Under the pieces are notes generated by a model. It was given only the letters and a program-made list of their open reading frames with translations, searched no databases and was not told the origin of the DNA. Below, piece after piece: positions 9,022 through 18,042 of a stretch of 64,000 nt of DNA. The position numbers and the translations under genes were made by a program. Origin of the DNA: Streptomyces sp. HUAS CB01 (GTDB taxonomy: Bacteria; Actinomycetota; Actinomycetes; Streptomycetales; Streptomycetaceae); contig NZ_CP129137.1 in NCBI RefSeq assembly GCF_030406905.1, positions 1,677,001 through 1,741,000 of the forward strand. The letters are read 5' to 3'. Numbering within the stretch: the stretch's first letter is position 1; every line of letters starts with the position of its first letter.

Positions 9022-10110
9022 TCAACCGACGACGCGCCCGCGCATCACCACCGTGCGGGGCGCCGCCAGTACCCGTACGTCCGCCCTCGGGTCGCTGTCG
9101 TACACGACCAGGTCCGCCGGGGCGCCTTCCTCCAGGCCGGGCCGGCCGAGCCAGCTCCGGGCGCCCCAGGCGGTCGCGGAGAGCGCGTCCACCACCGGGA
9201 GCCCGGCCCTGACCAGCTCGGCGACCTCGGCGGCGACGAGCCCGTGCGGCAGGGTGCCGCCGGCGTCGGTGCCGACGTAGACGGGGATGCCCGCGTCCCA
9301 GGCCGAGCGGACGGTGTCGTACCGGCGTTCGTGGAGCCGGCGCATATGGTCCGACCAGCGCGGGAACCTGCTCTCGCCGCCGGCCGCGAGCTGCGGGAAG
9401 GTGGCGATGTTGACCAGCGTCGGGACGATGGCCACACCGCGCTCGGCGAACAGCGGGATCAGGTCCTCGGTCAGTCCGGTGGCGTGCTCGATGCAGTCGA
9501 TTCCCGCCTCGACGAGGTCGCGCAGCGAGTCCTCCGCGAAGCAGTGCGCGGTGACCCGGGCACCGAGGCGGTGCGCCTCGGCGATGGCCGCCTCGACCGC
9601 GCCGCGCGGCCAGCACGCGGTGAGGTCGCCGACCTCCCGGTCGATCCAGTCGCCGACGAGCTTGACCCAGCCGTCGCCGCGCCGGGCCTCCCGGGCCACG
9701 TAGGCGACCAGGTCCTCGGGCTCGATCTCGTGGGCGTAGTTGCGGATGTAGCGGCGGGTGCGGGCGATGTGCCGGCCGGCGCGGATGATCCTCGGGAGGT
9801 CCTCGCGGTCGTCGATCCAGCGGGTGTCCGCGGCCGATCCGGCGTCGCGGATGAGGAGGGTGCCCGCGTCCCGGTCGGTCAGCGCCTGCTTCTCGCTGGT
9901 CGCCTCGTCCACCGCCCCGTGCCGGTCGAGCCCGACGTGGCAGTGCGCGTCGACCAGGCCGGGGAGCGCCCAGCCCCGGACGGTGCGGACGTCCCCGGAG
10001 GCCGGGCGCCGGTAGGTGACGCGGCCGCCGACCACCCACATCTCGTCCCGTGCGTCGTCCGGCCCGACGAGCACCCGCCCCTTGACATGCAGCACCGCGT
10101 GATCGCTCAT
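9022..10110 (-). CDS. Amidohydrolase family protein
   Basis: The 362-residue protein is a metal-dependent hydrolase of the imidazolonepropionase/prolidase-like amidohydrolase group. The DAHCH motif near residue 55 supplies the first metal ligands, further histidines lie in ARVTAHCF and CIEHATG, and the catalytic Asp is in VGTDAGGTLPHG. The C-terminal beta-sandwich with GAPADLVVYDSDP is characteristic. The substrate is unknown. ATG at 10110 is preferred over an ATG three codons upstream because it matches the usual family start. It is divergent from the neighbouring aminotransferase. Confidence 0.85.
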   Translation of the reverse strand: MSDHAVLHVKGRVLVGPDDARDEMWVVGGRVTYRRPASGDVRTVRGWALPGLVDAHCHVGLDRHGAVDEATSEKQALTDRDAGTLLIRDAGSAADTRWIDDREDLPRIIRAGRHIARTRRYIRNYAHEIEPEDLVAYVAREARRGDGWVKLVGDWIDREVGDLTACWPRGAVEAAIAEAHRLGARVTAHCFAEDSLRDLVEAGIDCIEHATGLTEDLIPLFAERGVAIVPTLVNIATFPQLAAGGESRFPRWSDHMRRLHERRYDTVRSAWDAGIPVYVGTDAGGTLPHGLVAAEVAELVRAGLPVVDALSATAWGARSWLGRPGLEEGAPADLVVYDSDPRADVRVLAAPRTVVMRGRVVG

Positions 10111-10189
10111 GACCAGCACTCTACGAGCCCTGGCCTACCCTCGACCGAGAACATCACCGAACATCCATCCGAGCGAAGCGAGCACCGCC

Positions 10190-11290
10190 GTGACCCATCC
10201 GTTCCTGGACCTGACCCCGCTGACCGCCGCGCACTTCGCGGCCATCGAGCGGCGGGTCGCCGGCCTCCTCTCCACCGAGGCGGACGTGGTGGTCCCCCAG
10301 GGGGAGGCGCTGCTGCCGCTGGAGGGCTGCATCCGCGCCGGGGCGCGGCCGGGTTCGGCCGCGCTGAACGTGGTCACGGGCCCGTACGGGCAGACGTTCG
10401 GCCACTGGCTGCGCGACTCCGGCGCCGCGGTGGTCGACCTGGAGGTGCCGTTCCACACGGCGGTGACCGCCGAGGAGGTCGAGCGGGCCCTGGAGCGGCA
10501 CCCGGAGATCGACTTCGTCTCGCTGGTGCACGCGGAGGCCGCCACCGGCAACACCAATCCGGTCGCGGAGATCGGCGAGGTCGTACGGGCCCACGGCGCG
10601 CTGTTCATGCTGGACGCCGTGGCCTCCGTGGGTGCCGAGCCGCTGCTGCCGGACGCGTGGGGCGTGGACCTGTGCGTGATCGGGGCGCAGAAGGCGCTGG
10701 GCGGTCCGGCCGGGGTGTCGGCGGTGTCGGTCAGCGAGCGGGCGTGGGAGCGCTTCGCGGCCAATCCGGCGGCGCCCCGGCGCTCGTACCTGTCGCTGCT
10801 GGACTGGAAGGACCGCTGGATCGACGGCGGCCGCAGGGCACTGCTGCACGCGCCCGCGCAGCTGGAGATGCTGGCGCTGGAGGCGTGCCTGGAGCGCGTC
10901 GAGGCGGAGGGGCTGGACGCGGTGACGGGGCGGCACGCCTCGGCGGCCGCGGCGACGCGTGCCGGGGTGCTCGCGCTGGGCGTGCTGGCCCCGTACGTGC
11001 ACGAGGCCGGGGAGGCGGCCCCGGTGGCGACGACACTGCGCACGCCCGCGGGCGTGGACGCCGCGGACCTGGTGGCGAAGGCGCTGGCCGTCGACCCGTC
11101 GGTGCCGCTGGTCGCGGGCGGCGGCGCGCTGTCCGCCGAGATGATCCGGGTGAACCACTACGGCGCGGACGCGAGCCGCGACGTGGTGTCCTCGTCGCTC
11201 GCCGCACTGGGGGCCGCTCTCGGTGAACACGGCCACGGAACGGATGTCGCCGGCGCCCGTCGCGCGATTTCGGAAGCCTGGCAGGACTAA
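10190..11290 (+). CDS. Class V PLP-dependent aminotransferase
   Basis: A 366-residue fold-type I enzyme resembling serine-glyoxylate or pyridoxamine-pyruvate aminotransferases. The lysine that binds PLP is in CVIGAQKALGGPAG, preceded by LDAVASVGAEP, the usual Asp that contacts the pyridine nitrogen. HAEAATGN fits the substrate/cofactor phosphate loop. GTG at 10190 gives the natural N-terminus; an in-frame start about 80 bases upstream would overlap the divergent promoter region. No clear ribosome site is visible. It ends at a strong terminator before ectA, so it is not part of the ectoine operon. Confidence 0.8.
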   Translation: MTHPFLDLTPLTAAHFAAIERRVAGLLSTEADVVVPQGEALLPLEGCIRAGARPGSAALNVVTGPYGQTFGHWLRDSGAAVVDLEVPFHTAVTAEEVERALERHPEIDFVSLVHAEAATGNTNPVAEIGEVVRAHGALFMLDAVASVGAEPLLPDAWGVDLCVIGAQKALGGPAGVSAVSVSERAWERFAANPAAPRRSYLSLLDWKDRWIDGGRRALLHAPAQLEMLALEACLERVEAEGLDAVTGRHASAAAATRAGVLALGVLAPYVHEAGEAAPVATTLRTPAGVDAADLVAKALAVDPSVPLVAGGGALSAEMIRVNHYGADASRDVVSSSLAALGAALGEHGHGTDVAGARRAISEAWQD

Positions 11291-11332
11291 TTCCCTCCGA
11301 CCGCACCGAAAAATAAACAGCGCATTAATAAA

Positions 11333-11376
11333 CGAATGCAGGGAGTCGCTTTATCAGGAGCGGCTCCCTGCATTCG
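11333..11376 (+). terminator. Strong hairpin terminator before the ectoine cluster
   Basis: A 13-bp perfect stem (11333-11345 with 11364-11376) continues through a T-G wobble and four more pairs (CGCT/AGCG) to an 8-base loop, about 18 pairs in all. It lies 42 bases after the aminotransferase stop and insulates ectABCD. Confidence 0.8.
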
Positions 11377-11622
11377 TCTGCCCGCTTCCCCGGACCCTAA
11401 ACGCATGAGTTCCCGCGAGATCCAGGAGCCATTCGGAGGGCGTTACGATCATGTGACAGACGCCACACAAACGTCTTTCTGCCCGATAACTCCCGGTCAA
11501 ATGGGGAGAGTTCACCCCGACCTCGCGCCAGGGCGCGCGCTCGCGCGATAACACACGGAGCGAGTCCCGCCAACCCCTTCCCACGATGCAATTTACGAAT
11601 TTGCTCGGTAAATTCAATCCGC
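11377..11622 (+). promoter_or_regulatory. ectABCD promoter region with AT-rich inverted repeat
   Basis: The non-coding stretch between the terminator and ectA is unusually AT-rich for this genome. Just upstream of ectA there is a 7-bp inverted repeat, AATTTAC at 11590-11596 and GTAAATT at 11608-11614, ending nine bases before the start codon. This is a candidate operator or promoter core for osmotic control of ectoine synthesis. No start site can be assigned from sequence alone. Confidence 0.5.
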
Positions 11623-12117
11623 ATGACCACCGCATTGAGCATCGACAGCCCGAGCGTGGAGGACGGAGCCGCCATCTGGCGTATCGCCCGCGACTCCGAG
11701 GTCCTGGACCTCAACTCCTCGTACAGCTATTTGCTGTGGTGCCGCGATTTCGCCGCGACCTCCGTGGTGGCCCGCGGCCCGGACGGTGAGCCGATCGCCT
11801 TCGTCACCGGATACGTCCGGCCCGAGCGGCCGGACGTGCTGGTCGTCTGGCAGGTCGCCGTCGACGGGGAGCACCGCGGCCGCGGACTGGCCGGCACGCT
11901 CCTCGACGCGCTCACCCACCGCGTCGTCCCGCGCGGAGTCCGCGCGGTCGAGACGACCGTCACTCCGGACAACACCGCCTCGGACCGCCTCTTCACCTCG
12001 TACGCGGCCCGGCACGGCGCGTCACTGGACCGCGAGGTCCTGTTCGACGGCGGGCTCTTCCCCGACGGGGGACACGAGCCCGAGGTGCTGTACCGCATCG
12101 GCCCCATCGGCGACTGA
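11623..12117 (+). CDS. ectA: L-2,4-diaminobutyrate N-acetyltransferase
   Basis: The 164-residue GNAT-fold enzyme makes N-gamma-acetyl-L-2,4-diaminobutyrate from acetyl-CoA and diaminobutyrate, the second step of ectoine synthesis. The EctA signature LDLNSSYSYLLWCRDF is near residues 28-43, and the acetyl-CoA loop EHRGRGLAGTLL near residue 87. First gene of ectABCD; ectB starts 124 bases later. Confidence 0.96.
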   Translation: MTTALSIDSPSVEDGAAIWRIARDSEVLDLNSSYSYLLWCRDFAATSVVARGPDGEPIAFVTGYVRPERPDVLVVWQVAVDGEHRGRGLAGTLLDALTHRVVPRGVRAVETTVTPDNTASDRLFTSYAARHGASLDREVLFDGGLFPDGGHEPEVLYRIGPIGD

Positions 12118-12241
12118 GACCGGTGGACCGGCCGATCCCGGATCCCCCTTCCGCGCCGGGCCGGTTCCGGCCTGCCCGGCGCGCCCCCCGCACGACCCGC
12201 ATCCCAGCTCCGTCCGACCCCCACATCAGGAGTGAAACGCA

Positions 12242-13510
12242 GTGACCATCACCCCGCCCGCCCTGAGTGTCTTCGAGACCCTGGAGTCGGAGGTGCGCAG
12301 CTACTGCCGCGGTTGGCCCGCCGTTTTCGACCGCGCGCAGGGCGCTCGCCTCACCGACGAGGACGGCCACACCTATCTGGACTTCTTCGCCGGCGCAGGG
12401 TCGCTCAACTACGGCCACAACAACCCGGTGCTGAAACGCGCGCTGCTGGACTACCTGGAGCGCGACGGGATCACCCACGGCCTGGACATGGCGACGACCG
12501 CCAAGCGCGCCTTCCTGGAGTCCTTCCAGAACGTCGTGCTGCGGCCGCGTGACCTGCCGTACAAGGTGATGTTCCCCGGCCCGACGGGCACCAACGCCGT
12601 CGAGGCGGCGCTGAAGCTGGCCCGGAAGGTGAAGGGCCGGGAGTCGATCGTCTCCTTCACCAACGCGTTCCACGGGATGTCGCTCGGCTCCCTCGCCGTG
12701 ACCGGCAACGCCTTCAAGCGCGCAGGCGCCGGCATCCCGCTGGTCCACGGCACCCCGATGCCGTTCGACAACTACCTGGACGGCCAGGTCCAGGACTTCC
12801 TCTGGTTCGAGCGGCTGCTCGAGGACCAGGGGTCCGGGCTGAACAAGCCCGCCGCGGTCATCGTCGAGACCGTGCAGGGCGAGGGCGGCATCAACGTCGC
12901 CCGCGCCGAGTGGCTGCGCGCGCTGGCCGATCTGTGCCGGCGCCAGGACATGCTGCTCATCGTCGACGACATCCAGATGGGCTGCGGCCGCACCGGTGCC
13001 TTCTTCTCCTTCGAGGAGGCGGGCATCACGCCGGACATCGTCACCCTGTCGAAGTCCATCAGCGGCTACGGCCTGCCGATGTCGCTCTGCCTGTTCAACC
13101 CGGAGCTGGACGTCTGGGAACCGGGCGAGCACAACGGCACGTTCCGCGGGAACAACCCGGCCTTCGTCACGGCCGCCGCCGCGCTCGACACGTACTGGGC
13201 CGACGGGCAGATGGAGAAGCAGACCATCGCCCGCGGCGAGCAGGTCGAGCAGGCCCTCCTGGGTATCTGCGACGAGAACTCCGCCCTCGGTGCCCACTAC
13301 CGCGGCCGCGGTCTGGTCTGGGGACTGGAGTTCACCGACAAGAGCCGTGCTTCGGCGGTCTGCGCCCGGGCGTTCGAACTCGGGCTGCTGCTCGAGACGT
13401 CGGGCCCGGAGAGCGAGGTGGTGAAGCTGCTGCCGCCGCTCACCGTGACGCCCGACGAGCTGGACGAGGGCCTGCGCACGCTGGCCCGTGCCGTCCGCGA
13501 GACCGCCTGA
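12242..13510 (+). CDS. ectB: L-2,4-diaminobutyrate-2-oxoglutarate transaminase
   Basis: A 422-residue class III aminotransferase that converts aspartate semialdehyde and glutamate to 2,4-diaminobutyrate, the first step of ectoine synthesis. Visible family features are [16 protein letters not shown], the PLP-pocket [13 protein letters not shown], and the Schiff-base lysine in [13 protein letters not shown]. Length and motifs match EctB closely. The GTG start follows an AGGAGTG ribosome site. Confidence 0.97.
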   Translation: MTITPPALSVFETLESEVRSYCRGWPAVFDRAQGARLTDEDGHTYLDFFAGAGSLNYGHNNPVLKRALLDYLERDGITHGLDMATTAKRAFLESFQNVVLRPRDLPYKVMFPGPTGTNAVEAALKLARKVKGRESIVSFTNAFHGMSLGSLAVTGNAFKRAGAGIPLVHGTPMPFDNYLDGQVQDFLWFERLLEDQGSGLNKPAAVIVETVQGEGGINVARAEWLRALADLCRRQDMLLIVDDIQMGCGRTGAFFSFEEAGITPDIVTLSKSISGYGLPMSLCLFNPELDVWEPGEHNGTFRGNNPAFVTAAAALDTYWADGQMEKQTIARGEQVEQALLGICDENSALGAHYRGRGLVWGLEFTDKSRASAVCARAFELGLLLETSGPESEVVKLLPPLTVTPDELDEGLRTLARAVRETA

Positions 13511-13569
13511 CGCCCCCCGCGGCGCCGACCCACCCGTACGGCGAGGAAAAGAAAGGTTCTGAACACACC

Positions 13570-13998
13570 GTGATCGTCCGATCCCTCAAGGACATCGAGA
13601 ACACCGACCGGCACGTCAGGTCGAAGTCCGGCACCTGGGAGAGCAAGCGCATCGTGCTCGCCAAGGAGAAGGTCGGCTTCTCCCTCCACGAGACCGTGCT
13701 GTACGCGGGTACGGAGACGTCGATGTGGTACGCGAACCACATCGAGGCCGTGCTCTGCGTGGAGGGCGAGGCGGAGCTGACGAACGACGAGACCGGTGAG
13801 GCGCACTGGATCGAGCCCGGCACGATGTACCTGCTGGACGGTCACGAGCGCCACACGCTGCGCCCCAAGACGGACTTCCGCTGCGTCTGCGTCTTCAACC
13901 CGCCCGTCACCGGACGGGAGGACCACGACGAGAACGGCGTCTACCCTCCCCCAGAGCCGGAGGCCTGGGGGGACCCCAAGCTCACCGAGGAGGGCTGA
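13570..13998 (+). CDS. ectC: L-ectoine synthase
   Basis: The 142-residue cupin cyclises N-gamma-acetyldiaminobutyrate to ectoine. The EctC pattern is clear: [10 protein letters not shown] at the start, [11 protein letters not shown] with metal-ligand Glu, and [11 protein letters not shown] with the His ligand. GTG at 13570 restores the family N-terminus. It is three bases from ectD. Confidence 0.97.
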   Translation: MIVRSLKDIENTDRHVRSKSGTWESKRIVLAKEKVGFSLHETVLYAGTETSMWYANHIEAVLCVEGEAELTNDETGEAHWIEPGTMYLLDGHERHTLRPKTDFRCVCVFNPPVTGREDHDENGVYPPPEPEAWGDPKLTEEG

Positions 13999-14000
13999 CC

Positions 14001-14891
14001 ATGACCACCGCGATCACCGATCTCTACCCGACCCGCGGCGCCGAGGAGACGGCCGTCCCCCGGCAGGACCCGGTGGTGTGGTCGCCGCCGGGCACGCCGG
14101 GCCCGATCTCCGCGGCCGATCTCCAGGGCTACGAACACGACGGCTTCCTCGCGATGCCGGAGCTGCTCACCCCGGCCGAGGTCGAGGTCTACCGCGCCGA
14201 ACTGGACCGGCTGGTCAACGACCCGCTGATCCGCGCCGACGAACGCTCGATCGTCGAGCCGACGACCCAGTCGGTCCGTTCGGTGTTCGAGGTCCACAAG
14301 ATCAGTGAGATCTTCGAGGCCCTGGTGCGCGACGAGCGCGTGGTGGGCCGGGCACGGCAGATCCTCGGCTCGGACGTCTACGTCCACCAGTCGCGGATCA
14401 ACGTCAAGCCGGGCTTCGGGGCGTCGGGCTTCTACTGGCACTCGGACTTCGAGACCTGGCACGCCGAGGACGGGCTGCCGAACATGCGGACCGTTTCGGT
14501 GTCGATCGCCCTCACCGAGAACTACGACACCAACGGCGGGCTGATGATCATGCCCGGCTCGCACAAGACGTTCCTGGGCTGCGCCGGTGAGACGCCCAAG
14601 GACAACTACAAGAAGTCGCTGCAGATGCAGGACGCCGGGACCCCGTCGGACGAGGCGCTGACCGCGTTCGCGGACCGGCACGGCATCCGGCTGTTCACCG
14701 GCAGGGCCGGCTCGGCGACCTGGTTCGACTGCAACGCGATGCACGGTTCCGGGGACAACATCACCCCGTACGCGCGCAGCAACGTCTTCATCGTGTTCAA
14801 CAGCGTGGAGAACGCCGCGCGGGAGCCGTTCGCGGCGCCGGTGCCGCGCCCGACGTTCATCGGGGCGCGGGACTTCACACCGGTGAAGTGA
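14001..14891 (+). CDS. ectD: Ectoine 5-hydroxylase
   Basis: This 296-residue Fe(II)/2-oxoglutarate dioxygenase of the PhyH family turns ectoine into 5-hydroxyectoine. The EctD signature runs through FYWHSDFETWHAEDG, which carries the iron-binding His-x-Asp. The distal His is in NAMHGSGDN, and the C-terminal ARSNVFIVFNS is typical. It begins two bases after ectC, so ectABCD is a full operon making both compatible solutes. A terminator follows. Confidence 0.97.
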   Translation: MTTAITDLYPTRGAEETAVPRQDPVVWSPPGTPGPISAADLQGYEHDGFLAMPELLTPAEVEVYRAELDRLVNDPLIRADERSIVEPTTQSVRSVFEVHKISEIFEALVRDERVVGRARQILGSDVYVHQSRINVKPGFGASGFYWHSDFETWHAEDGLPNMRTVSVSIALTENYDTNGGLMIMPGSHKTFLGCAGETPKDNYKKSLQMQDAGTPSDEALTAFADRHGIRLFTGRAGSATWFDCNAMHGSGDNITPYARSNVFIVFNSVENAAREPFAAPVPRPTFIGARDFTPVK

Positions 14892-14980
14892 GCTCGGGGC
14901 CGGTTCCGGGGGACGCTCCGGAACACGGCGTCGGAGCGCGGTGGCCCCACTCCGGTGGGGTCGCCGTGAGGTGCGGGCAG

Positions 14981-15008
14981 GGGGCCGGCCGCTGATGCGG
15001 CCGGCCCC
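14981..15008. terminator. Bidirectional terminator between ectD and the ene-reductase
   Basis: A 12-bp perfect GC stem (14981-14992 with 14997-15008) with a TGAT loop lies between two convergent genes. A second small hairpin (CCCCAC/GTGGGG) is at 14945-14960. Confidence 0.75.
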
Positions 15009-15029
15009 TTCCCCGTGCCCGGACGCCGG

Positions 15030-16109
15030 TCAGCCGCCCAGCGCCGGGTAGTCGGTGTAGCCCTTGTCCCCGCCGCCGAAGAAGGTGGCGACGTCGGGGG
15101 TGTTGAACGGGCCGCCCGCCCTCAGCCGGGCCGGCAGGTCGGGGTTGGCGAGGAACAGCGCGCCGTACGACACGAGGTCGGCCACGCCGTCGTCGATCAG
15201 GTCCAGCGCACCGGGCCCGGTCGGTCCCTCGGTCGCCGCGTTGAGCACGAGGGTGCCGGAGTACTCCTTGCGCAGGGCGAGGGTGAGCTCCCGCAGCCCC
15301 GGCCCGCCCTCCAGGATGTGCAGGTACGCGAGGTCCAGCGCGTCCAGCTCCCGGACCAGCGCGGGGTAGGCCAGCTCGGCCTCCTCGAGGGGTTCGGCGA
15401 TGTCGTTGTACGCGTTGGTGGGTGAGATCCGGATGGCGGTGCGCTCCGCACCGATCGCGGAGACGACGGCCTTGGTGACCTCCAGCGCGAAACGGGTGCG
15501 GGCCTCGGGGGAGCCGCCCCACTCGTCGTCGCGGAGATTGGTGTTGGGCGCCAGGAACTGGTGGATGAGGTAGCCGTTGGCGCCGTGCAGCTCGACGCCG
15601 TCGAAGCCCGCCTCGACCGCGTTGCGCGCGGCGGCGGCGAAGTCGCCGATGGTGGCGCGCACTTCGTCGGCGGTGAGTTCGCGCGGGGTGACCAGGTCCT
15701 GCGGGCCCTCGTGTGTGAACAGCTGTCCGGCGGCGGCCACCGGGGAGGCGCCGACCGGTACGAGCCCGTCGGGCAGGAGTGAGGGGTGACCGATCCGGCC
15801 GGCGTGCATGAGCTGGGCGAAGATCCGCCCGCCCGCGGCGTGCACCGCGTCGGTGACCCGCCGCCAGGCCGCGACCTGCTCCCCCGAGTGCAGCCCGGGA
15901 GTGTCGGGATAGCCCTGGCCGACGGGGGAGGGCTGGATGCCCTCCGTGATGATGAGCCCGGCGGTGGCGCGCTGCGCGTAGTACTCGACGGTGGAGTCGG
16001 TCGGGGTGAGGCCCGGGCCGAAGGCGCGGCTGCGGGTCATCGGCGCCATGGCGATGCGGTTGGCGAGCGGTGTGCCGCGGAGGTCGATCGGGTCGAAGGC
16101 GGTGGTCAT
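15030..16109 (-). CDS. Old yellow enzyme family ene-reductase (NADH:flavin oxidoreductase)
   Basis: The 359-residue FMN-dependent TIM barrel reduces activated C=C bonds of electrophilic alkenes. Family features include MAPMTRSRA near residue 20, the HAGRIGHPS loop, GFDGVELHGANGYLIHQFL with the conserved substrate-binding His-x2-Asn, and DEWGGSPEARTRFALEV. ATG at 16109 is the natural start. The gene is divergent from a MarR regulator with an operator-like palindrome between them, suggesting induction by reactive electrophiles. Confidence 0.93.
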   Translation of the reverse strand: MTTAFDPIDLRGTPLANRIAMAPMTRSRAFGPGLTPTDSTVEYYAQRATAGLIITEGIQPSPVGQGYPDTPGLHSGEQVAAWRRVTDAVHAAGGRIFAQLMHAGRIGHPSLLPDGLVPVGASPVAAAGQLFTHEGPQDLVTPRELTADEVRATIGDFAAAARNAVEAGFDGVELHGANGYLIHQFLAPNTNLRDDEWGGSPEARTRFALEVTKAVVSAIGAERTAIRISPTNAYNDIAEPLEEAELAYPALVRELDALDLAYLHILEGGPGLRELTLALRKEYSGTLVLNAATEGPTGPGALDLIDDGVADLVSYGALFLANPDLPARLRAGGPFNTPDVATFFGGGDKGYTDYPALGG

Positions 16110-16145
16110 GACGGCTCCCGGAGGGACAGGCAGGAGAAAGGACAA

Positions 16146-16202
16146 TTGGTCGGCCAAGTATTGGCCCCGGCGACCACTGTAACGCATTGATTGGCCGACC
16201 AA
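16146..16202. promoter_or_regulatory. Paired MarR-type operators
   Basis: TTGGTCGGCCAA at 16146-16157 and its exact reverse complement TTGGCCGACCAA at 16191-16202 flank the divergent promoters. Each copy is itself TTGG-N4-CCAA, and another TTGG half-site lies at about 16161. Two symmetric sites fit binding by the adjacent MarR dimer. Confidence 0.72.
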
Positions 16203-16305
16203 GGTAATCTGGGCGTACGGAGATGTGGGACGGTCGACGCGGTCCGCGCCGCCCTCGGGAGCGCGGTCCGCGTCACATCCGCAGCAAGAGCACCCAGGAG
16301 GCCCG

Positions 16306-16974
16306 ATGAAACCGGAGGCCGACCCCTTCTGTCCCGACGCCCGCAGCGGTGAGTTGCCGGCCACCGCCCGTGGCGGCCCGGTCAGCCACGCCGTCTCCAG
16401 GGTGGCCCGGCTCCACCGCGCCGCGGCGGGCAGGCTGCTGAAGCAGGCGGGGCTCTACCCGGGCCAGGAGCTGGTGATGATGTACCTCTGGGAGGTCGGG
16501 CCCGTACGGCAGGCCGAGCTCATCAGGGCCGCCGAGCTGGACCCGTCGACCGTCACCAAGATGCTCCAGCGCCTGGAGCAGTCCGGCCATGTCCGCCGGA
16601 GCCCCGACCCCGCCGACCGGCGTGCCGTGCTCGTCGAGGCGACCGAGGGCAGTTGTGCGCTGCTCGCCGACGTCGGCAGGGCCTGGAGCGCCCTGGAGGA
16701 GCTGACGCTCGCCGGGCTCGACCCGGCCGAGCGCGCCGAGCTGGGCCGGTTGCTGGCCAAGGTCGAGGGCAACCTCTGCGCGGAGGCGGCTGAGTGCCGC
16801 GCCCGCCCGGCGGCACGGACGGCGGGGCCCGCGAGCGCGCCGGAGCGGCCCGGGGGGACGTGTGCCCAGCCCCCGGTCACGCAGGATCGGCCCGGGAGCG
16901 CCTGGGCCCCCGGCACGCGGGCTCAGCCCGAGAGCACGTCGAGCGCCCGGTCGACGTCCGCCGCCGAGTTGTAG
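16306..16974 (+). CDS. MarR family transcriptional regulator
   Basis: The 222-residue protein has a MarR winged helix: the recognition helix is in AAELDPSTVTKMLQRLEQSG (about residues 77-96) and the wing in VRRSPDPADRRAVLVE. It probably represses itself and the divergent ene-reductase through the paired sites upstream. ATG at 16306 follows AGGAGG. After about residue 165 there is a disordered Pro/Ala/Ser-rich tail absent from most MarR proteins. The gene overlaps the convergent aminotransferase by 52 bases. Confidence 0.88.
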   Translation: MKPEADPFCPDARSGELPATARGGPVSHAVSRVARLHRAAAGRLLKQAGLYPGQELVMMYLWEVGPVRQAELIRAAELDPSTVTKMLQRLEQSGHVRRSPDPADRRAVLVEATEGSCALLADVGRAWSALEELTLAGLDPAERAELGRLLAKVEGNLCAEAAECRARPAARTAGPASAPERPGGTCAQPPVTQDRPGSAWAPGTRAQPESTSSARSTSAAEL

Positions 16975-17966
16975 AGGTGGAAGGAGGCCCGCAGATTGCC
17001 GGCGCGGGCCGACACGACGACCCCGGCACGGGCGAGCAGGGGCCGGCGCCCACCGAGGCCGGGCACGGCGACGATGCACGAGTCGCCGGGAACCGGCGTG
17101 TGCCCGAGCTCCACCAGCCCCGCGCGGAAACGGGCCGCGAGCGCGGTGTTGTGGGCGTGGACCGCGGCGATGCCGGTCTCCTCCAGCAGCGGCAGGGACT
17201 GCGCGGCGGCGTGGTAGGCGAGGAACGAGGGCGGTTCGTCGTAGCGGCGGGCGGAACGGGCGAACCGCTCGACGGGTCCGTACGTGCTCCCCTCCGGGTC
17301 CTCGGCCGCGAACAGTCCGGCGTGCACCGGGACCAGCGACTCCTGGGCGTCCTCGGTCACGGTGAGGAAGGAGGCGCCGCGCGGGCACAGCAGGTACTTG
17401 AACCCGCCCGTGACCGTGTAGTCGAACTGCCCGGCGTCCAGCGGCAGCCAGCCGGCCGCCTGGCTGGCGTCCAGCAGGACGCGCGCTCCGTGCGCGGCGG
17501 CGGCGGCGCGCACCGCCGGCAGGTCCGCGATCCGGCCGTCGGCAGACTGCACGGCGGACAGGGCCACCAGCGCGGTGCCGGGGCCCACCGCCTCGGCGAG
17601 CGCGTCGAGCGGGGCGTACCGCACCTTCAGGTCGCGCGTGGTGAAGGGGGTGACCATGGAGCTGAACTCGCCCTCGGGGACCACGACTTCGGCCCCGGCA
17701 GGGAGGGAGGCCGCGATGAGCCCCACATGGACGGCGACCGAGCCGCCCAGCGCGACCCGGTCCGAGGCCACACCCATCAGTCGGGCGAAGGAACCCCGGG
17801 CCGCCTCGACGGCGGCGGTGCTCCCCGAGCCCTCCGGGCGGCCCGCGGCGATCTCCTGAGCGAGCTCCCCGACGGCCTCCACCGAGCGCCTCGGCCACAG
17901 ACCGCAGGTGGAGGTGTTCAGATACGTCGACGTGGGCGCGAACTCGGCGCCTCCCAGGGTGTCCAT
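16923..17966 (-). CDS. Class V aminotransferase (cysteine desulfurase/isopenicillin epimerase-like)
   Basis: A 347-residue PLP enzyme. YLNTSTCGLWP near the start, LLDASQAAGWLPLD in the middle and the Schiff-base lysine in TVTGGFKYLLCPRG identify the class V family. The substrate is unknown; the residues after the lysine do not include the desulfurase active-site cysteine loop, so sulphur mobilisation is less likely. ATG at 17966 is used rather than the longer frame that would run into the DsbA-like gene. Confidence 0.82.
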   Translation of the reverse strand: MDTLGGAEFAPTSTYLNTSTCGLWPRRSVEAVGELAQEIAAGRPEGSGSTAAVEAARGSFARLMGVASDRVALGGSVAVHVGLIAASLPAGAEVVVPEGEFSSMVTPFTTRDLKVRYAPLDALAEAVGPGTALVALSAVQSADGRIADLPAVRAAAAAHGARVLLDASQAAGWLPLDAGQFDYTVTGGFKYLLCPRGASFLTVTEDAQESLVPVHAGLFAAEDPEGSTYGPVERFARSARRYDEPPSFLAYHAAAQSLPLLEETGIAAVHAHNTALAARFRAGLVELGHTPVPGDSCIVAVPGLGGRRPLLARAGVVVSARAGNLRASFHLYNSAADVDRALDVLSG

Positions 17967-18042
17967 GGCTCCGTACCCTACGGCGCGCCCGGCCGCGCCG
18001 GGTGATCGTTCCGGCGGCGGTGACCACTCCCGCGGTCGGCGG

